DNA of 64,000 nucleotides from Fratercula arctica. Its lineage: Eukaryota > Chordata > Aves > Charadriiformes > Alcidae. Within the stretch, counting starts at the first letter, position 1; each line of letters begins with the position of its first letter. Where the stretch lies: NCBI GenBank assembly GCA_947846985.1, contig CANTUZ010000014.1:9469837-9533836 (forward strand), written 5' to 3'. The translations under genes were made by a program, and so were the position numbers. Below, in pieces: positions 25,102-36,984 of this stretch. The notes under the pieces are model-generated. The model was given only the letters and a program-made list of their open reading frames with translations. It did no database searches and was not told the DNA's origin.

Positions 25102-25145
25102 AATAAATGTACATAGATATTTTTTTATATTATATATCTATTAAA
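25102..25145 (+). terminator. ATP1B2 polyadenylation signals
   Basis: AATAAA at 25102-25107 lies 124 bp past the stop, in a short AT-rich island (25091-25145) that stands out from its surroundings. A second weaker ATTAAA lies at 25140-25145. Confidence 0.8.
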
Positions 25146-25334
25146 CGGTGTGGGTAGGGTCCTGGCTTCTCCCCTCCCTTCCCTCACCCCCAAACACCTA
25201 TGGTTTTGGCCCAGAATTTGCCTGTCCTTTGCTTAGGAGTACCGACGCGGGGCTCGGTTTGGTGGCAGCCAAGTGGGATTTTGGATTTTTTTTTTTAGTT
25301 GTCTTTTGGGCTTTTGTAGGTAGGTTGGGTGATG

Positions 25335-26105
25335 TAGGGGAAGGCCAAGATGGCTGCCCCTCAAGGTGGCTGCTGCTGGTTGTGTGGCTAAGGAGCAAAA
25401 TGGCTGCCCTGCAACAGGGTGGCTGTCATTGAGTGGTGGCTGGTCTCAAGATGGCTGCTGTTGGTTGTATAGGCCGAGGGCAAGATGGCTGCCATGCTAC
25501 GCGGCCGCTGTTGAGCGGTGGTTGGGCTTAAGATGGCTGCCAGCCTTCCAAGGTGGCTGCTCTTGGATGTCTAGGCCAAGAGTGAGATGGCCACCGCACC
25601 CCTTGAGCTCATAATGGCCGCTATTGGCTCCGTAGGCATCATGGCGGCTGCTCTTGAGTGTCAGTGGGGCCAAGATGGCTGCCAGCCTGCCAAGATGGCT
25701 GCCATGGGGAGCGTGGATCGAGAGCAAGACGGCCGCTGCTCTACGGAACATGGCGGCTGCTGCTGAGCGTTGGTTGGGGGTCAAGATGGCTGCCATTGGC
25801 TGTGTAGAGAGAGGGCAAGATGGCCGCCAGACTGGGCAACACAGTGGCAGCTGGGACCAAGATGGCCACCGTTGAGTTGTGGAGATGAGGGCCAAGATGG
25901 CCACTGACGTCGAGGCAGGGCAAGGCCGCCATTGGCCGAGCAGGCCAAGATGGCCACCGCTGCCACGCCCATGGCCCAACATGGTGACCGTTGGTGGCCA
26001 TCTTGAATTGCACCATTACCATGGCAACCTGGTGGCCATTTTGGCCCCCTCCACCCATGGCAGCTATCTTGGCCGCCATCTTGGCCGCCATCTTGGTTCC
26101 CCCTC
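25335..26105. repeat. CAAGATGGCTGCC array (YY1-like motif)
   Basis: About 25 degenerate copies of a unit of about 30 bp whose constant part is CAAGATGGCTGCC or CAAGATGGCCGCC, separated by TGGTTGTGTAGGCCGAGGG-type spacers. CAAGATGGCGGC is the consensus of transcription factor YY1. Orientation is uniform to about 25990 and then inverts (CCATCTTGGCCGCC). Confidence 0.85.
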
Positions 26106-26109
26106 TTTC

Positions 26110-26560
26110 TCCCCTCATTAACATGCTCCCCCCTCCCCCCCCCCGGGGCCTTTTTTGGGGTGAATCGAGAGGTTTTGGGCCTACGGACAGTGAGAATTTG
26201 TGGTGGGGGGGGTGGGGGGGGGTGGAAAATCCCCTCAATGATTAAACTTTTGGGGGTTTTTTTGGGTGGAAATACCTGGGTTTGGTGTTTCTGGCCTCCC
26301 CTGCATGCCTGGGCCCTTTCCTGGGGGGGGGTCGGGTCTAATTAGGCCGGGGTGGGGGATGGGTTGTTAATGAGCCTGACAAGCTTGTTAGGGGATGCCA
26401 GGGACGGCTGCCCAGACGCCTGGGTTCCCCCCTGCCCCCCCCCCACCCTTGGCTGGTGATGTCACTGATGACTTGGGGGCGGGGGGGTGCCCCTGCTGAC
26501 GTCATCGTGGGGGGAGGGACACCAAAATCCCCCCAAGTTGCTGCAAATTCCTCCCCTTCT
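26110..26560. other. Intergenic, nothing assigned
   Basis: Mixed C-rich and G-rich unique sequence downstream of ATP1B2. It contains one copy of the CCCAGACGCCTGGG element (about 26412) and two TGACGTCA/TGATGTCA-like motifs near 26458 and 26497. No exon or RNA was recognised. Confidence 0.4.
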
Positions 26561-26564
26561 CCCT

Positions 26565-27145
26565 CGGGTTGATAGAGGGCTAATTAGACCAACCCCCCAA
26601 TTAACCCCCCTCTAATTATGCCCCCGATTAACCCCCAATTACCCCTTAATTACCCCTCATTAACCCCCTAATTAACCCCTCAGTATCCCCTCAGTTAACC
26701 CCCTAATTAACCCCCCAATTAAACTCCCCCTCATTAACCCCATCATTAATCAAACCTCCATCAACCCCCCCCACTGACCCCCCCATTAACCCCTTCATTA
26801 ATCCCATTAATCCTCATTAAATGCCCCCTAATTAACCCCCAGTTAACCTCCCCTCATTAACCCCCAATTAACCCATTAATCCCCTCATTAATCCCCCCCA
26901 ATTAACACTCTCCTAATTAATCCTCCTTAATTAACACCCCCTTAGACCCCCCCAAATTAACAATCCCCCAGCTAATCCCCATTAACACCCCCCACAGACC
27001 CCCCCCAAAGTAACACTCTCTTAATCCCCCTTAATTAACACCCCCCCCACCCGTCCTCTATCCCCCCCGCCAAGCCAAATTAAACCCCCCGCCTCCATAG
27101 CCCCCCCCCAAATTACCCCCATATTAACCTCCCTATTAATTACCC
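26565..27145. repeat. (CCCCTAATTAACC)n array
   Basis: Degenerate 11-15 bp units of CCCCCAATTAACCCC and CCCTCATTAACCCC, about 40 copies, between the tails of ATP1B2 and TP53. AT-rich cores in C-rich spacers recreate homeodomain-like TAATTA sites many times over. Confidence 0.88.
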
Positions 27146-27149
27146 CCGC

Positions 27150-28105
27150 AGACGCCCCCCCCCGTGACCCACATCGCCCCGGGCGGGGCAAATCCCCCCC
27201 CCGCCGCCGATCCCCCCTAATCCCGGACAGATGGTGCCCCCCTCCCCCGCCCCCCCGAGCCTGGGTCCCTGCGGGGGGGGGGGATATGGGTCCCTTTTCT
27301 GGGGGGGGGGTGTGGGTGTCCCTGGACTCCTGGGTCCCTTTTGGGGGGGACCACAGGGGGGGATGGGTGCTTTTTTTGGGGGTGGGGAATGGGTCCCTTT
27401 TTGGGGGTGGGGGGAAGAAATGGGTCCCTTTTTTTGGGAGGGGTCCCCAGACTCCAAGGTCCCTTTTCAGGGGGGGGAGACAGGGGGGGAAATGGATCCC
27501 CTGGCGGGGGGGGGGGGGGGGGGGGCGGACACACGACGTCCCCGCACGCCTGGGTCCGTCTCCGTGCCGTGTCCCCCCCCCCCCCCCGCGGAGGCGTCTC
27601 AAGGTCACATCAAGGGCACGGAGGAATTTTCCAGCCTCAGACTTGGCAGGAGCCGGGGCGGGGGGGGGGGGGGGGGGGGCACACGACGACGACACGGGAC
27701 CCAATGCCCCCCTCCCCCCTTCAATTATCCTATATTAAGGGGCTCCCCCCAAACTGGGACCCCAGTTAACCCCCACCCCCCGAACTGGGACTTCTCCAGT
27801 TCCCCTATACTGGGAAGCATGGGAAGCACCCCCCCCCCCCAAACTGGGACACCCCCCCGCCCCGATTATCCCATATTAAGGGGCTCCCGCCCAAACTGGG
27901 AATTCTCCAGTTCCCCCATACTGGGACATCCCCCCCAAAACTTACCACCACCCCCCCCCCCCATTAAGGGGCTCCCCCAAACTGGGACCCCCTAGTAACA
28001 CACTCTCCCCCCCCCCGCAATTGTCCCCCCGCCCCTTACCCCCGCCCCCAGTTACCCCATACTGGGACCCCCAGTGCCCCCCCCAAACTGGCCGGGGGGG
28101 GGGGG
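27150..28105. repeat. G-rich then C-rich low-complexity spacer downstream of TP53
   Basis: 27230-27560 has GGGTCCCTTTTTGGGGG and CTGGGTCC units and a G tract at about 27503-27526. 27690-28100 has CCCCCAAACTGGGAC units. No gene is visible. Confidence 0.75.
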
Positions 28106-28123
28106 GGCGGTACAAAAAAGACG

Positions 28124-28129
28124 TTTATT
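28124..28129 (-). terminator. TP53 polyadenylation signal
   Basis: AATAAA on the minus strand, about 290 bp past the TP53 stop codon at 28422-28420, within GTTTTTATAAAATAAACGTC. Confidence 0.75.
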
Positions 28130-28419
28130 TTATAAAAACAGCCTTAAAAACACACCCGGGGGGGCGTGGCCAAGCGGCGGCGGGGTCAGACTGCCACGTG
28201 GGCGTGGCCAAGTCGAGGGGGGCGTGGCCTGGGACTGCGCGGGCGGGGCTAGAGCGCCGGGGGCGTGGCCAAGAGGAAGGGGGTGGGTTTGGGGGCAGGG
28301 TATGGGGTGGGTGGGGCTTTGCATAGGGGGCGGGGCTACGCGGGGACTGGGCGTAGCTTTAGCGACAAGGGCGTGGCCTCCCAGAAAAGAGGGCGTCGCC
28401 TCAGGGGAAGGAGGCGTGG

Positions 28420-31400
28420 TCAGTCGGAGTCCAGCCCCTCCCTCTTCAGCAGCAGCTTCTTCCCGCAGCGCGGCACCAGCCCCTCCCCCCGCGGGCGGCG
28501 ACCTTTCGCCCTGGAGGGGAGTAAACGTGTGTGTGTGGGGGGGGGTGTCAGGGACCCACATACCCCGCCCCATGCACACACACCCCCCCCCCAAGCCCGC
28601 TTTCCCCCTTTCTAAGGGAACCCACGCATCCAGGATACCCCCCCAAGCCCCTCCTCGAGGGACCCAGGCGTGCGGGACCCTGACACCCCCCCCGTAACTC
28701 CCCAAAGGCACCCAGGTGCCTGGGACCCCCCCACCCCACCCCAAGTGACCCAGGTGTCCGAGACCCCCCCACCCCAAGGTGACCCAGACATCTGAGACCC
28801 CCACCCCAAGGGCACCCTGGCATCTGGGGACCCTCCCCCCACCCCAATAGCCCCCTCCCCCAAAGAGGACCCAGGCGTCTGGGACACCCCCCCCACCCAA
28901 GGGGTGTCTGGAACACCCCCCCACCTAAGGGGACCCAGGGGTCCGGCACTCACGGGCGTGGGGCCGTTGCTGCCCCCCCCTCGGCCACCTCCAGCGCCTC
29001 GTTGATCTCCTTCAGCATCTCGTAACGGCGCCGCCCCCGAACCTGTGTGCCCCCCCCCCCCCCGAAAAAAAAAAGGGGTCCCAGGCATCCAGGATAGCCC
29101 TGACCCCCCTGCCTGTCCCCCCCCCCCCCCCCCCCCCCAAAACCAACCTATAGGTCATCCAAGTGTCCTCTGGGATCCCTGCGTTGCCCCCCAAGACCCC
29201 TCAGTTGCCACCTGGGATCCCAAATTGCCCCCCCTGACCCTGGGACCTCCCTCCCTCCAGTACCCCCCAACTGCCCCAAGAGACCCCCAAATTGCCCCCC
29301 CGGGACCCCCAAATTGCCCCCCTGGGACCCGAAATTGCACCCTGGGGCCCCTAAATACCCCCCTGGGACCCCCAACTGCCTGAAGGGACCCCCAAATTGC
29401 CTTCTGGGACCCCAAATTTCCCCACTGGGACCCCAAAACACCCCCTGGGACCCCCAAATGCTGCAAGGGACCCCCAAATTCCCCCCTTGTGACCCCCAAA
29501 TGCCGCAAGGGACCCCTAAATTCCCCCCTTGTGATCCCCCAACTAACCTATGGGACCCCCAATTATCCTCCCGGACCCCCAGCTGCCCCAAGACACCCCC
29601 AAACTGCTCCCTGGGACCCCCAAACTGCCTCTTGGGACCCCAAAACACCCCATGCAACCCCCCCCCAAATGCCCCAAGGGACCCCCAAATTCTCCCCTTG
29701 TGACCCCCCAACTAATCTATAGGACCCTCATTTACCCCTCTGAGACCCCCAACTGCTCCCTGAGACCACAAATTGCCCCCTGGGACCCCCAAACACCCCC
29801 TGGGACCCCCAACTGCCCCAAGAGACCCCCAAATTCCCCCCTTGTGACCCCCCAACTAACCCAGGAGACCCCAAATTATCCCCCTGGGACCCCCAACTGC
29901 CCCGTGGGACCCCCAAGTTGCCCCCAGGACCCCAAATTCCACACACCCCCCCCCCGGGACTCACCTGCAGGCAGAAGACCTCGGTGTCAGGGTTCAGCAC
30001 CCGCTTCTTGGAGCTCTCGGGGGCTTCAGCCGGGGGGGACAGGGCTAGAGGGAGTGGGGGGGAGGGGTAGAGCTGGGACCCAGGCAGCCGGGTGGGACCC
30101 AGGGACCTGCCCCTCCCCCCCCCAAGGGATGCAAGTGTCTGGGCGCACCCAAAGACACCTCCCCCCCCCCCGCAAAAATCCCAGCTGTCTGAGGGACCCC
30201 CATAGATCCCCCCCGCGTTCCACCCAGGGACCCAACAGGGGGGGTCCCTAAGCATGCGGTGGAGCCCATGGACACCCCCTTCCCCCGCCCCAGGGACCCA
30301 GGCATCTGAGTGCCCCCCTTCCCCCCCCCCAAAGAGGCATCCAGGTCTCCCCCCCCCCCAAGGCCCCGCCCCCTCCCCACCTGACCCCGCCCCTCTCTGC
30401 AGGCTCTGCCTTTTCTCATTGGCCCCTGCCCTGGCCCCCCGCCCCTTCTCCCAGGCCCCACCCCCTTTTCAATGCCTCATATTCCCGAGGCCCCACCCCC
30501 TCCCTCCAGACCCCCCCATCCCTGCCCCTTTTCCCTGGCCCCGCCCCTTCTCCCTGACTCCCCCTCCCTCCAGAACCCCCTTCTCCCTGGCCACGCCCTT
30601 CCTCTTAGGCCCCGCCCCCTCCCTCCAGACCCTGCCCCTTTCCCCTGACTCCCCCATCCCCAGGCCCCGCCCATTCTCCCAGGCCCCGCCCCCCTTCTGA
30701 CGCATATCCACGAGGCCCCGCCCCCTTTCCCCAACTCCCCATGCCCAGGCCACAACCCTTCTCCCAGCCCCCACCCCCTTTCCATCACTCCCCATCCCCG
30801 CCCCTCCTCCCTGGCCCCACCCCCTCCCTCCAGACCCCGCCCCTTTCCCCATACCGACCATCCCCAGGCCCCGCCCCCTTTTCCTGACTCCTCATCCCCA
30901 GGCCCCGCCTCCTTCTCCTCGACCCGGCTCCCTCACCCTCGGCCCCGCCCCCTACCTCTCTTGGCCCCGCCCCTGGCCCCACCCCTCTTGCGGAAATTCT
31001 CCTCCTCGATCTTCCTGTCGCGCCCGGGGCAGGCGCACACCCGCACCTCAAAGCAGCGCCGGCCCAGGATCTGGCCCCTGCCACAGGGTGGAGGGGGGGG
31101 GTGGGACGGGGACACCCAAGTGTCCAGGGGGGACCCAGGGACACCCCCACTCACCCAGGGACCCCCCACTCACTGAGAGACCCAGATGTCTGGGGGGGAC
31201 TGAGGGACCTCCCCCCACCCAGGGACCCAAGCATCCGGGGACCGCCCCCCCCCCCCCACCCAGGGACCCAATTGTCTGGACACCCCCAGGGACCCCTCCC
31301 ACTCACCCAGGGGGGACCCAGGTATTGGGGATCCCCAGGGACCCCCAATTCACCCAGGGACACCCCTACTCACCCAGAGACCCAGGTGGCCGGGGGGGAC

Positions 31401-34400
31401 TGAAGGACCTCCCCCCACCCAGGGACACAAGCATCCGGGGACCCCCCCCACCCAGGGACCCAGTTGTCTGGACACCCCCAGGGACCCCCCCACTCACCCA
31501 GGGGGGACCCAGGTATTGGGGATCCCCAGGGACCCCCCCCATCCAGAGACCCAAGGGTCTGGGGGGGGGGACCCGGGTATTGGGGACCCCCAGGGACTCC
31601 CTCACTCACCCAGGGGGGACCCAGGTATTGGGGATCCCCAGGGACCCCCCCTCCCTCATCCAGAGACCCAGGGGCCTGGGGGGGCACCCAGGTATTGGGG
31701 ACCCCCAGGGACCCCCCCCCCCATCCAGAGACCCAGGGGCCTGGGGGGGACACCTAGGTATTGGGGACACCCCCCCCCCCCTCAACAAAAACCCAGGCAC
31801 CTGGGGACCCTTCCCCCCCCGCCCCAGTTCCAAGGGACACAGGCACCCAGGGTAGGGGGGGATACCGGCATTTGGGGTGGTGGGGGGGGAGGGTAATGCC
31901 GGCATTTGGGGGGGTGGGGGGACATACGACACCCCCAGGCTCACCCCGGTCCCTCCAGTGTGAGGATGGCCAGGATGGGGCGCCTGTTCATGCCCCCCAT
32001 GCAGGAACTGTTGCACATGAAGTTGTAGAGAACCGTGGTACAGTCGGAGCCCACCTGTGGGGGGTGGGGGGGGATGACACATCGTCACCGGGGAGGGGGC
32101 ACCCTAAACCCCCCCCCCCAGGACCCCCAAACCCCCCCCTCCAGAGCCCTCCCCGGGGGCTATCTGCAGTCCCAGCGGGGCTAGTCCAGGGAGGGTATTT
32201 GGTGTCTCGGGGTGGTGTTTGGGGGTCCTTGGGGGGTATTTAAGAGGCCCCAAGAGGGGTATTTTGGGCTTCAGGAGGGTATTTGGTGTCCCAAGGTGGG
32301 TATTTTGGGGTTCAGGGGGGCTATTGGGGATCCCAATGGGGTATTTGGTGTCTCGGGCGGTGTTTGGGGGCCCTTGGGGGGTATTTAAGAGGCCCCAAGG
32401 GGGTTATTTTGGGGTTCAGGGGGGTTTGGGGGTCCCTGCAGGGTATTAGGGGTCTCGGGGGGTGTTTGGGGGTCCGGGGGGGGATTTGGGATCCCAGGGG
32501 GGTATTTGGGCTCCCAATGGGGCTATTTTGGGGTCCCAGGAAATGTATTGTGGCCCTTGGGGGCTATTTAAGGGGCCCCAAGGGGGGTATTTGGGGTCTT
32601 GGGGGGTATTTTGGGGTCCCAGAAAATATATTGGGGTCCTTGGGAGGTATTTAAGGGGCCCCAAGGGGGGTATTTGGGGTTCAGGGGGGTATTTGGTGTC
32701 TTGGGGGGTGTTTGGGGGTCCTTGGGAGGCATTTAAGGGGCCTCAAGGTGGGTATTTGGGGTCCCAGGGGGGTATTTGAGGTCCTGGGGGGTTATTTCGG
32801 GGTCTGGACAAGGATTTAAGGGTTCCAGGAAATATACTGGGGTCCTTTGGGGGTACTTAAGGGGCTTCAAGGGGGGTATTTTGGGGTTCAGGGAGGTATT
32901 TGTGGTCTCAGGAGGTGTTTGGGGGTCCTGGGGGGCTATTTAGGGTCCTAACGGGGGTATTTTGGGGTCCCAGGAAACGTATCAGGGTCTTGGGGGGAAT
33001 TTAAGGGGCCTCAAGGGGGGTATTTTGGGGTTCAGGGGGGTATTTGGGTTCTCAGGTGGTGTTTGGGGGTCCTGGGGGGTATCTGGGGGGGGATATTGGG
33101 GGTCTGGGGAAGGTCTGGGTGTCCCGGGGGGGAATCTGGGCGGTATGGGGGTCCTGGGGGGGTATTTGGGGGGGGATATTAGGGGTCTCAGGGGATATGG
33201 CTGTCTCACGGGCAGTGTTTGGAGGTGATATTGGGGGTCTTGGGGGGGTATTTGGGGGTCCTTGGGGGTCCTGGGGGCCCTGGGGTATCTGGGGGGGATA
33301 CTGGGGGCCGGGGGCAGGTATGAGGATCCCGGGGGTGTATTTGGGGGGGATATTAGGGGTCTCAGGGGATATGGGGGTCTCGGGGGGGTATTCGGGGGTC
33401 ATATTGGGGGTCTGGGGGGGTCTGGGTGTCCCGGGGGGGGATCTGGGGGTCCCAGGGGGGTTTCTGTGGGGGTATATTTAGGGGTCTCAGGGGATATGGG
33501 AGTTTCGGGGGGAGGTGTTTGGAGGTGATATTGGGGGTCTCGGGGGGTATTTGGGAGTCCTGGGGGGTATCTGGGGGGGGAAAATGGGCATCTGGGGGGG
33601 ACTGGGTGTCCCGGGGGGGGGATCCGGGGGGTATTTGGAGATCTTGGGGGGGGATATGGAGGAGTATGGGAGTCCCTGGGGGGTATTTGGGGGTCCCGGC
33701 GGTTATTTAGGGGGGATATTGGGGGACTTGGGGGGGGTCTGGGTGTCCCAGGGGGTGTCTTGGAGGGGTATTTGGGGGTCCTGGGGGGGATCTGGGGGTG
33801 TATGGGGGTTCCGGGAGGGTATTTGGGGGGGGATATTGGGAGTCTGGGGGGGTATGGGGGTCCCGGGGGCGGATGTGGGGGGGTATGAGGGTCCCGGGGG
33901 GGTATTTGGGGGTCCCGGGGTGGGGGGATATGGGAAGTATTTGGGGGTCCTGAGAGGTATCTGGGGGATATTTAGGGGTTGTGGGGGGATATTGGGGGTC
34001 TGGGGGTCCCAGGGGGAGATATGAGGGGGTATTTGGGGGTCCTGGGGGGTCCCTCGAAGTGTGTGTGTGGGGGGGTTACCTCGGGGGGCTCGTAGGGTAC
34101 GGCCACGCTGTGGCGCTTGGTGGTCTCGTCGTCGTGGTAACGGGCCTGGGGGTTCCCCTCCACCCGGATGAGGTGCTGGGCGGGGGCCAGGCCTAAAAGG
34201 GGGGGGGGGGAGAGGGGGACACCCCAAATCAGCCCCCGCACTCCCAAACCCCCCCAAACCTGCACCCCCAACTCCCCCCCGCACCCCTATATCTCCCCCA
34301 ACCCCCTCCATCTCTCAGCCCCCCAACGACCCCCCCCAGCCCCCCAATACCCCCTGAAGTCCCCAATAACCCCACCATACTCCCGACCCCCCCAGCCCCA

Positions 34401-36878
34401 CAACTCCCCCCTAAACCCCCAATGACCCCCCCATACCCCCGACCCCCCCAGCCCCCCATTGACCCCCCCCCAAGTCCCCCAATTTCCCCAATGGTGCCCT
34501 ATATCCCCAACCCCCCCAGCCCCCCAACTCCCCCCCAAACCCCCAATGACACCCCCATACCCCCTCAGTCCCCTAATCACCCCCCCAGCCCCCCAACTCC
34601 CGCCCAAACCCCCAATGACCCCCCCCAGCCCCCCAATTCCCCCAACTCCCCCCTAAACACCCAATGACCCCCCAGCCCCCCAACTCCCGCCCAAACCCCC
34701 AATGACCCCCCAGCCCCCCAATTTCCCCAATGATGCCCCCCATACCCCCGACCCCCCAGTCCAACTCCCCCCCAAGCCCCAATAACCCCCCATACCCCCA
34801 ACCCCCCCAGTCCCCTAATCACCCCCCCAGCCCCACAAATCCCCCCTAAACCCCCAATGACACCCCCATACCCCTGACCACCCAGCCCCCCAACGCCCCA
34901 ATGACCCCCCCAGCCCAATTCCCCCAGCCCCCCAATTTCCCCAATGCCCCCCCATACCCCTAACCCCCCCAGTCCCCTAATCACCGCCCCCACCCCCCCA
35001 ATTTCCCCAATGCCCCCCCCATACCCCCAACCATCCCAGCCCCCCAACTCCCCCCCAAACCCCCAACTCCCCCCCAACCCCCAATGACCCCCCCATACCC
35101 TCAACCCCCAGTCCCCTAATCACACCCCCAGCCCCCCAACTGCCCCCCAAACCCCCAATAACCCCCCCGCCCCCCCCCCCCCCACATTGGGGGGTACGTG
35201 TGTGTGTGTGTGTGGGGGGTGTCCTCACCGTCGTCGCCCCCCCCGCACCTCTCGTGGTGGGGGCAGCGTCGCACCACCTCGGCCACGTGCTCCGATTTCT
35301 TGTAGACAGCCACGGCACGCAGCAGGGCCCCGGGGGGGGGCGGGACCCCCACCCTCACCTGCACCGGGCAGGGCTTGGCCAGCCGGCAGTACAGCTTGTT
35401 CAGCTCTGGCGAGTACTGCGGGGGGGGGCACACACCTCAGAGACCCCCCCTCCCAGACACCTGGGACCCCCATGTAGGAAACACCCCCCCCCCGACATCT
35501 GGGACCCCCCCTCATAGGGCCCAGATCTCTGGGACCCCCATCTAGGACCCCTCCCCCCCCCAGACGCCTGGGACCCCTATTTAAGACCTCCCCTATAGTG
35601 CCCAGATCCCTCGGAACCCCATCTAAGCCCCCCCCATAATGTCCAAACACCTGGGACCCCCATCTAGGACCCCCCCCAGACGGCTGGGACCTCCACATCA
35701 GGCCCAGGTCTCTGGGACCCCCATTTAGGACCCCCCCAGACACGTGGGCCCCACATCTAGGACTCTCCCTGGATCCCTGGGACCCACATCTAAGACCCCC
35801 CCCCCAATAATGTCCAGACACCTGGGACCCCCATGTAGGACCCCTCCTGGACACCTGGGACCCCCATTTAGGACCCCCCCCATTTCCCTCCCACCCCTGG
35901 GTCCCCCCCCCGCTCCCAAAAACTCACGGTGCAGGTGACAGACTTGGCGGTCCCAGCCTCCAGGAAGCCCAAGCGGAAATCATGGTGGCCCCCGTAGTCC
36001 TCGGTGGAGGGGACCACCGGGGAGGGGGGCACGGCAGGGGGGGGCGGCACCAACGCCCCCCCGGGGGGGTCCGGGGCGGGGCCCAGGGGGCTCAGCTCCT
36101 GCTGGAGGCGGGGGGGGGGGGCAGGAAGGGGGAGGAATTAGGGCGCCCGGATGCTGGGATCCCCTTTTTTGTGGGGTTGGGGGGATGTCTCAGGACGCCT
36201 GGGTCCCCTTTTTGGGGGGGGGTCAGGATGCCTGGGTCCCCTTTTTGCGGGGTGTCATGACACCTGGAGGGGGGGGTCCCCGGACACATGAGTCCCTTTT
36301 GGGGGGAGGTCCCAGATGCCTGGGTCCTTTCTGGGGGGGGGTGGTCCTGGGACACCTGGGTCCTTTCTGGGGGGGTCTCAGATGCCTGGGTCCTTTTCAG
36401 GGGGGTCCCCGGACCCATGGGTCCCTTTTAGGGGGGTCCCTGGACGCCTGGGTCCCCTTTTGGGGGGGTGCCGGATACCTGGGTCCCTTTTGGAGGGGTC
36501 CCAGATGCCTGGGTCCCCTTTTTGGGGGGGGGGGACAGGACACCTGGGTCCCTTCTGGGGGGGTCCCGGGACACCTGGGTCCCTTCTGGGGGGGGGCAGG
36601 ACCCCTGGGTCCCTTTTTTGGGGGGGGCCCTGGATGCCTGGGTCCCCCCCGCCACTCACCCATTCTGACGGTTCCTCGGGGAAAGACTGGATGTTATCAG
36701 GGAGCCTGGGGGGGGTGGGACGACACACAAGGTCAAAGGTCACCAGGGTGACACCCCCCATCCCCCCCACTTTCAATGTCCCCCCTCCCCCCCCAAACAC
36801 CCAAGCCCCCCCGACTCACATGTTCCAGAGGTCGAGGAACCCCTCGCCCCCCAGCAGCGGCTCCAGCTCCTCCGCCAT
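28420..36878 (-). CDS. TP53: Tumour suppressor p53, full coding sequence
   Basis: There are ten coding exons: 36878-36820, 36705-36660, 36101-35928, 35415-35229, 34192-34080, 32054-31945, 31077-30956, 30044-29965, 29042-28954 and 28510-28420. All have AG/GT borders and compatible phases, totalling 1071 nt (356 residues); human TP53 also has ten coding exons. The product is a nuclear tetrameric transcription factor. Visible features are the MDM2-binding helix FLDLWNML, a second acidic segment [11 protein letters not shown], a proline-rich linker, zinc ligands in RRCPHHERC and [13 protein letters not shown], and the DNA-contact region [15 protein letters not shown]. The nuclear signal is KKRV, the tetramer helix is [13 protein letters not shown], and the basic tail ends [11 protein letters not shown]. 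Positions equivalent to human R175, G245, R248, R249, R273 and R282 are all intact. The start is the first ATG after an acceptor, giving [11 protein letters not shown]. Convergent with ATP1B2. Confidence 0.97.
28511..28953. repeat. TP53 last intron, GACCCAGGTGTCCGAGACC repeats
   Basis: C-rich repeat of AAGGGGACCCAGGCGTCTGGG type with a short GTGTGTGTGGGGG tract near the acceptor. About ten degenerate units. Confidence 0.8.
29043..29964. repeat. TP53 intron between coding exons 8 and 9, GGGACCCCCAAATTGCCCC repeats
   Basis: About 35 units of 22-27 bp, GGGACCCCCAAATTGCCCCC, with a blockwise variant AAGGGACCCCCAAATTCCCC and CTTGTGACCCCCAACTAACC (three copies near 29480, 29690 and 29840). Confidence 0.88.
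30045..30955. repeat. TP53 intron between coding exons 7 and 8, CCCCGCCCCCTCCCTCCAGA repeats
   Basis: The proximal part (30050-30370) is GACCCAGGCATCTGAGTG-type. 30370-30950 is a tandem GGCCCCGCCCCCTTCTCCCTG repeat dense in GC boxes. Confidence 0.85.
31078..31944. repeat. TP53 intron between coding exons 6 and 7, CCCAGGTATTGGGGACCCCC repeats
   Basis: Units of GGGGGACCCAGGTATTGGGG followed by ACCCCCAGGGACCCCC, with a longer period of about 60-110 bp and near-identical blocks at 31300-31520 and 31600-31720. Confidence 0.85.
32100..34075. repeat. TP53 intron between coding exons 5 and 6, GGGGGTATTTGGGGGTCC repeats
   Basis: About 1.9 kb of plus-strand G-rich units, GGGGGGTATTTGGGGTCCC, with inserted TTTAAGGGGCCCCAAGGGG modules in the left part (32230-33030) and GGGGGATATTGGGGGTCTGG in the right. 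Confidence 0.88.
34200..35175. repeat. TP53 intron between coding exons 4 and 5, CCCCCAATGACCCCCC repeats
   Basis: Plus-strand C-rich units, CCCAACTCCCCCCCAAACCC and CCAATGACCCCCCAGCC, about 45 copies, then a GTGTGTGTGTGTG tract at about 35198-35214. The strand bias is opposite to that of the neighbouring intron. Confidence 0.88.
35416..35927. repeat. TP53 intron between coding exons 3 and 4, TCTGGGACCCCCATCTAGGACC repeats
   Basis: Units of 35-45 bp, for example ACACCTGGGACCCCCATTTA followed by GGACCCCCCC, about 11 copies. Confidence 0.85.
36120..36655. repeat. TP53 intron between coding exons 2 and 3, GATGCCTGGGTCCCTTTTTGG repeats
   Basis: Around 16 units of about 30 bp, GGATGCCTGGGTCCCTTTTT followed by a G run, in the same family as intron 1. 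Confidence 0.88.
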
Positions 36879-36984
36879 GGCGTCACTTGGCGGGGGGACA
36901 CACCGGGGGGGGGACACAGATGGGGAGGCAGCACCCGGACACGGGGAGAGGGGGTGGGGCGGTGGCACCGGGAGGGGCCACCCG

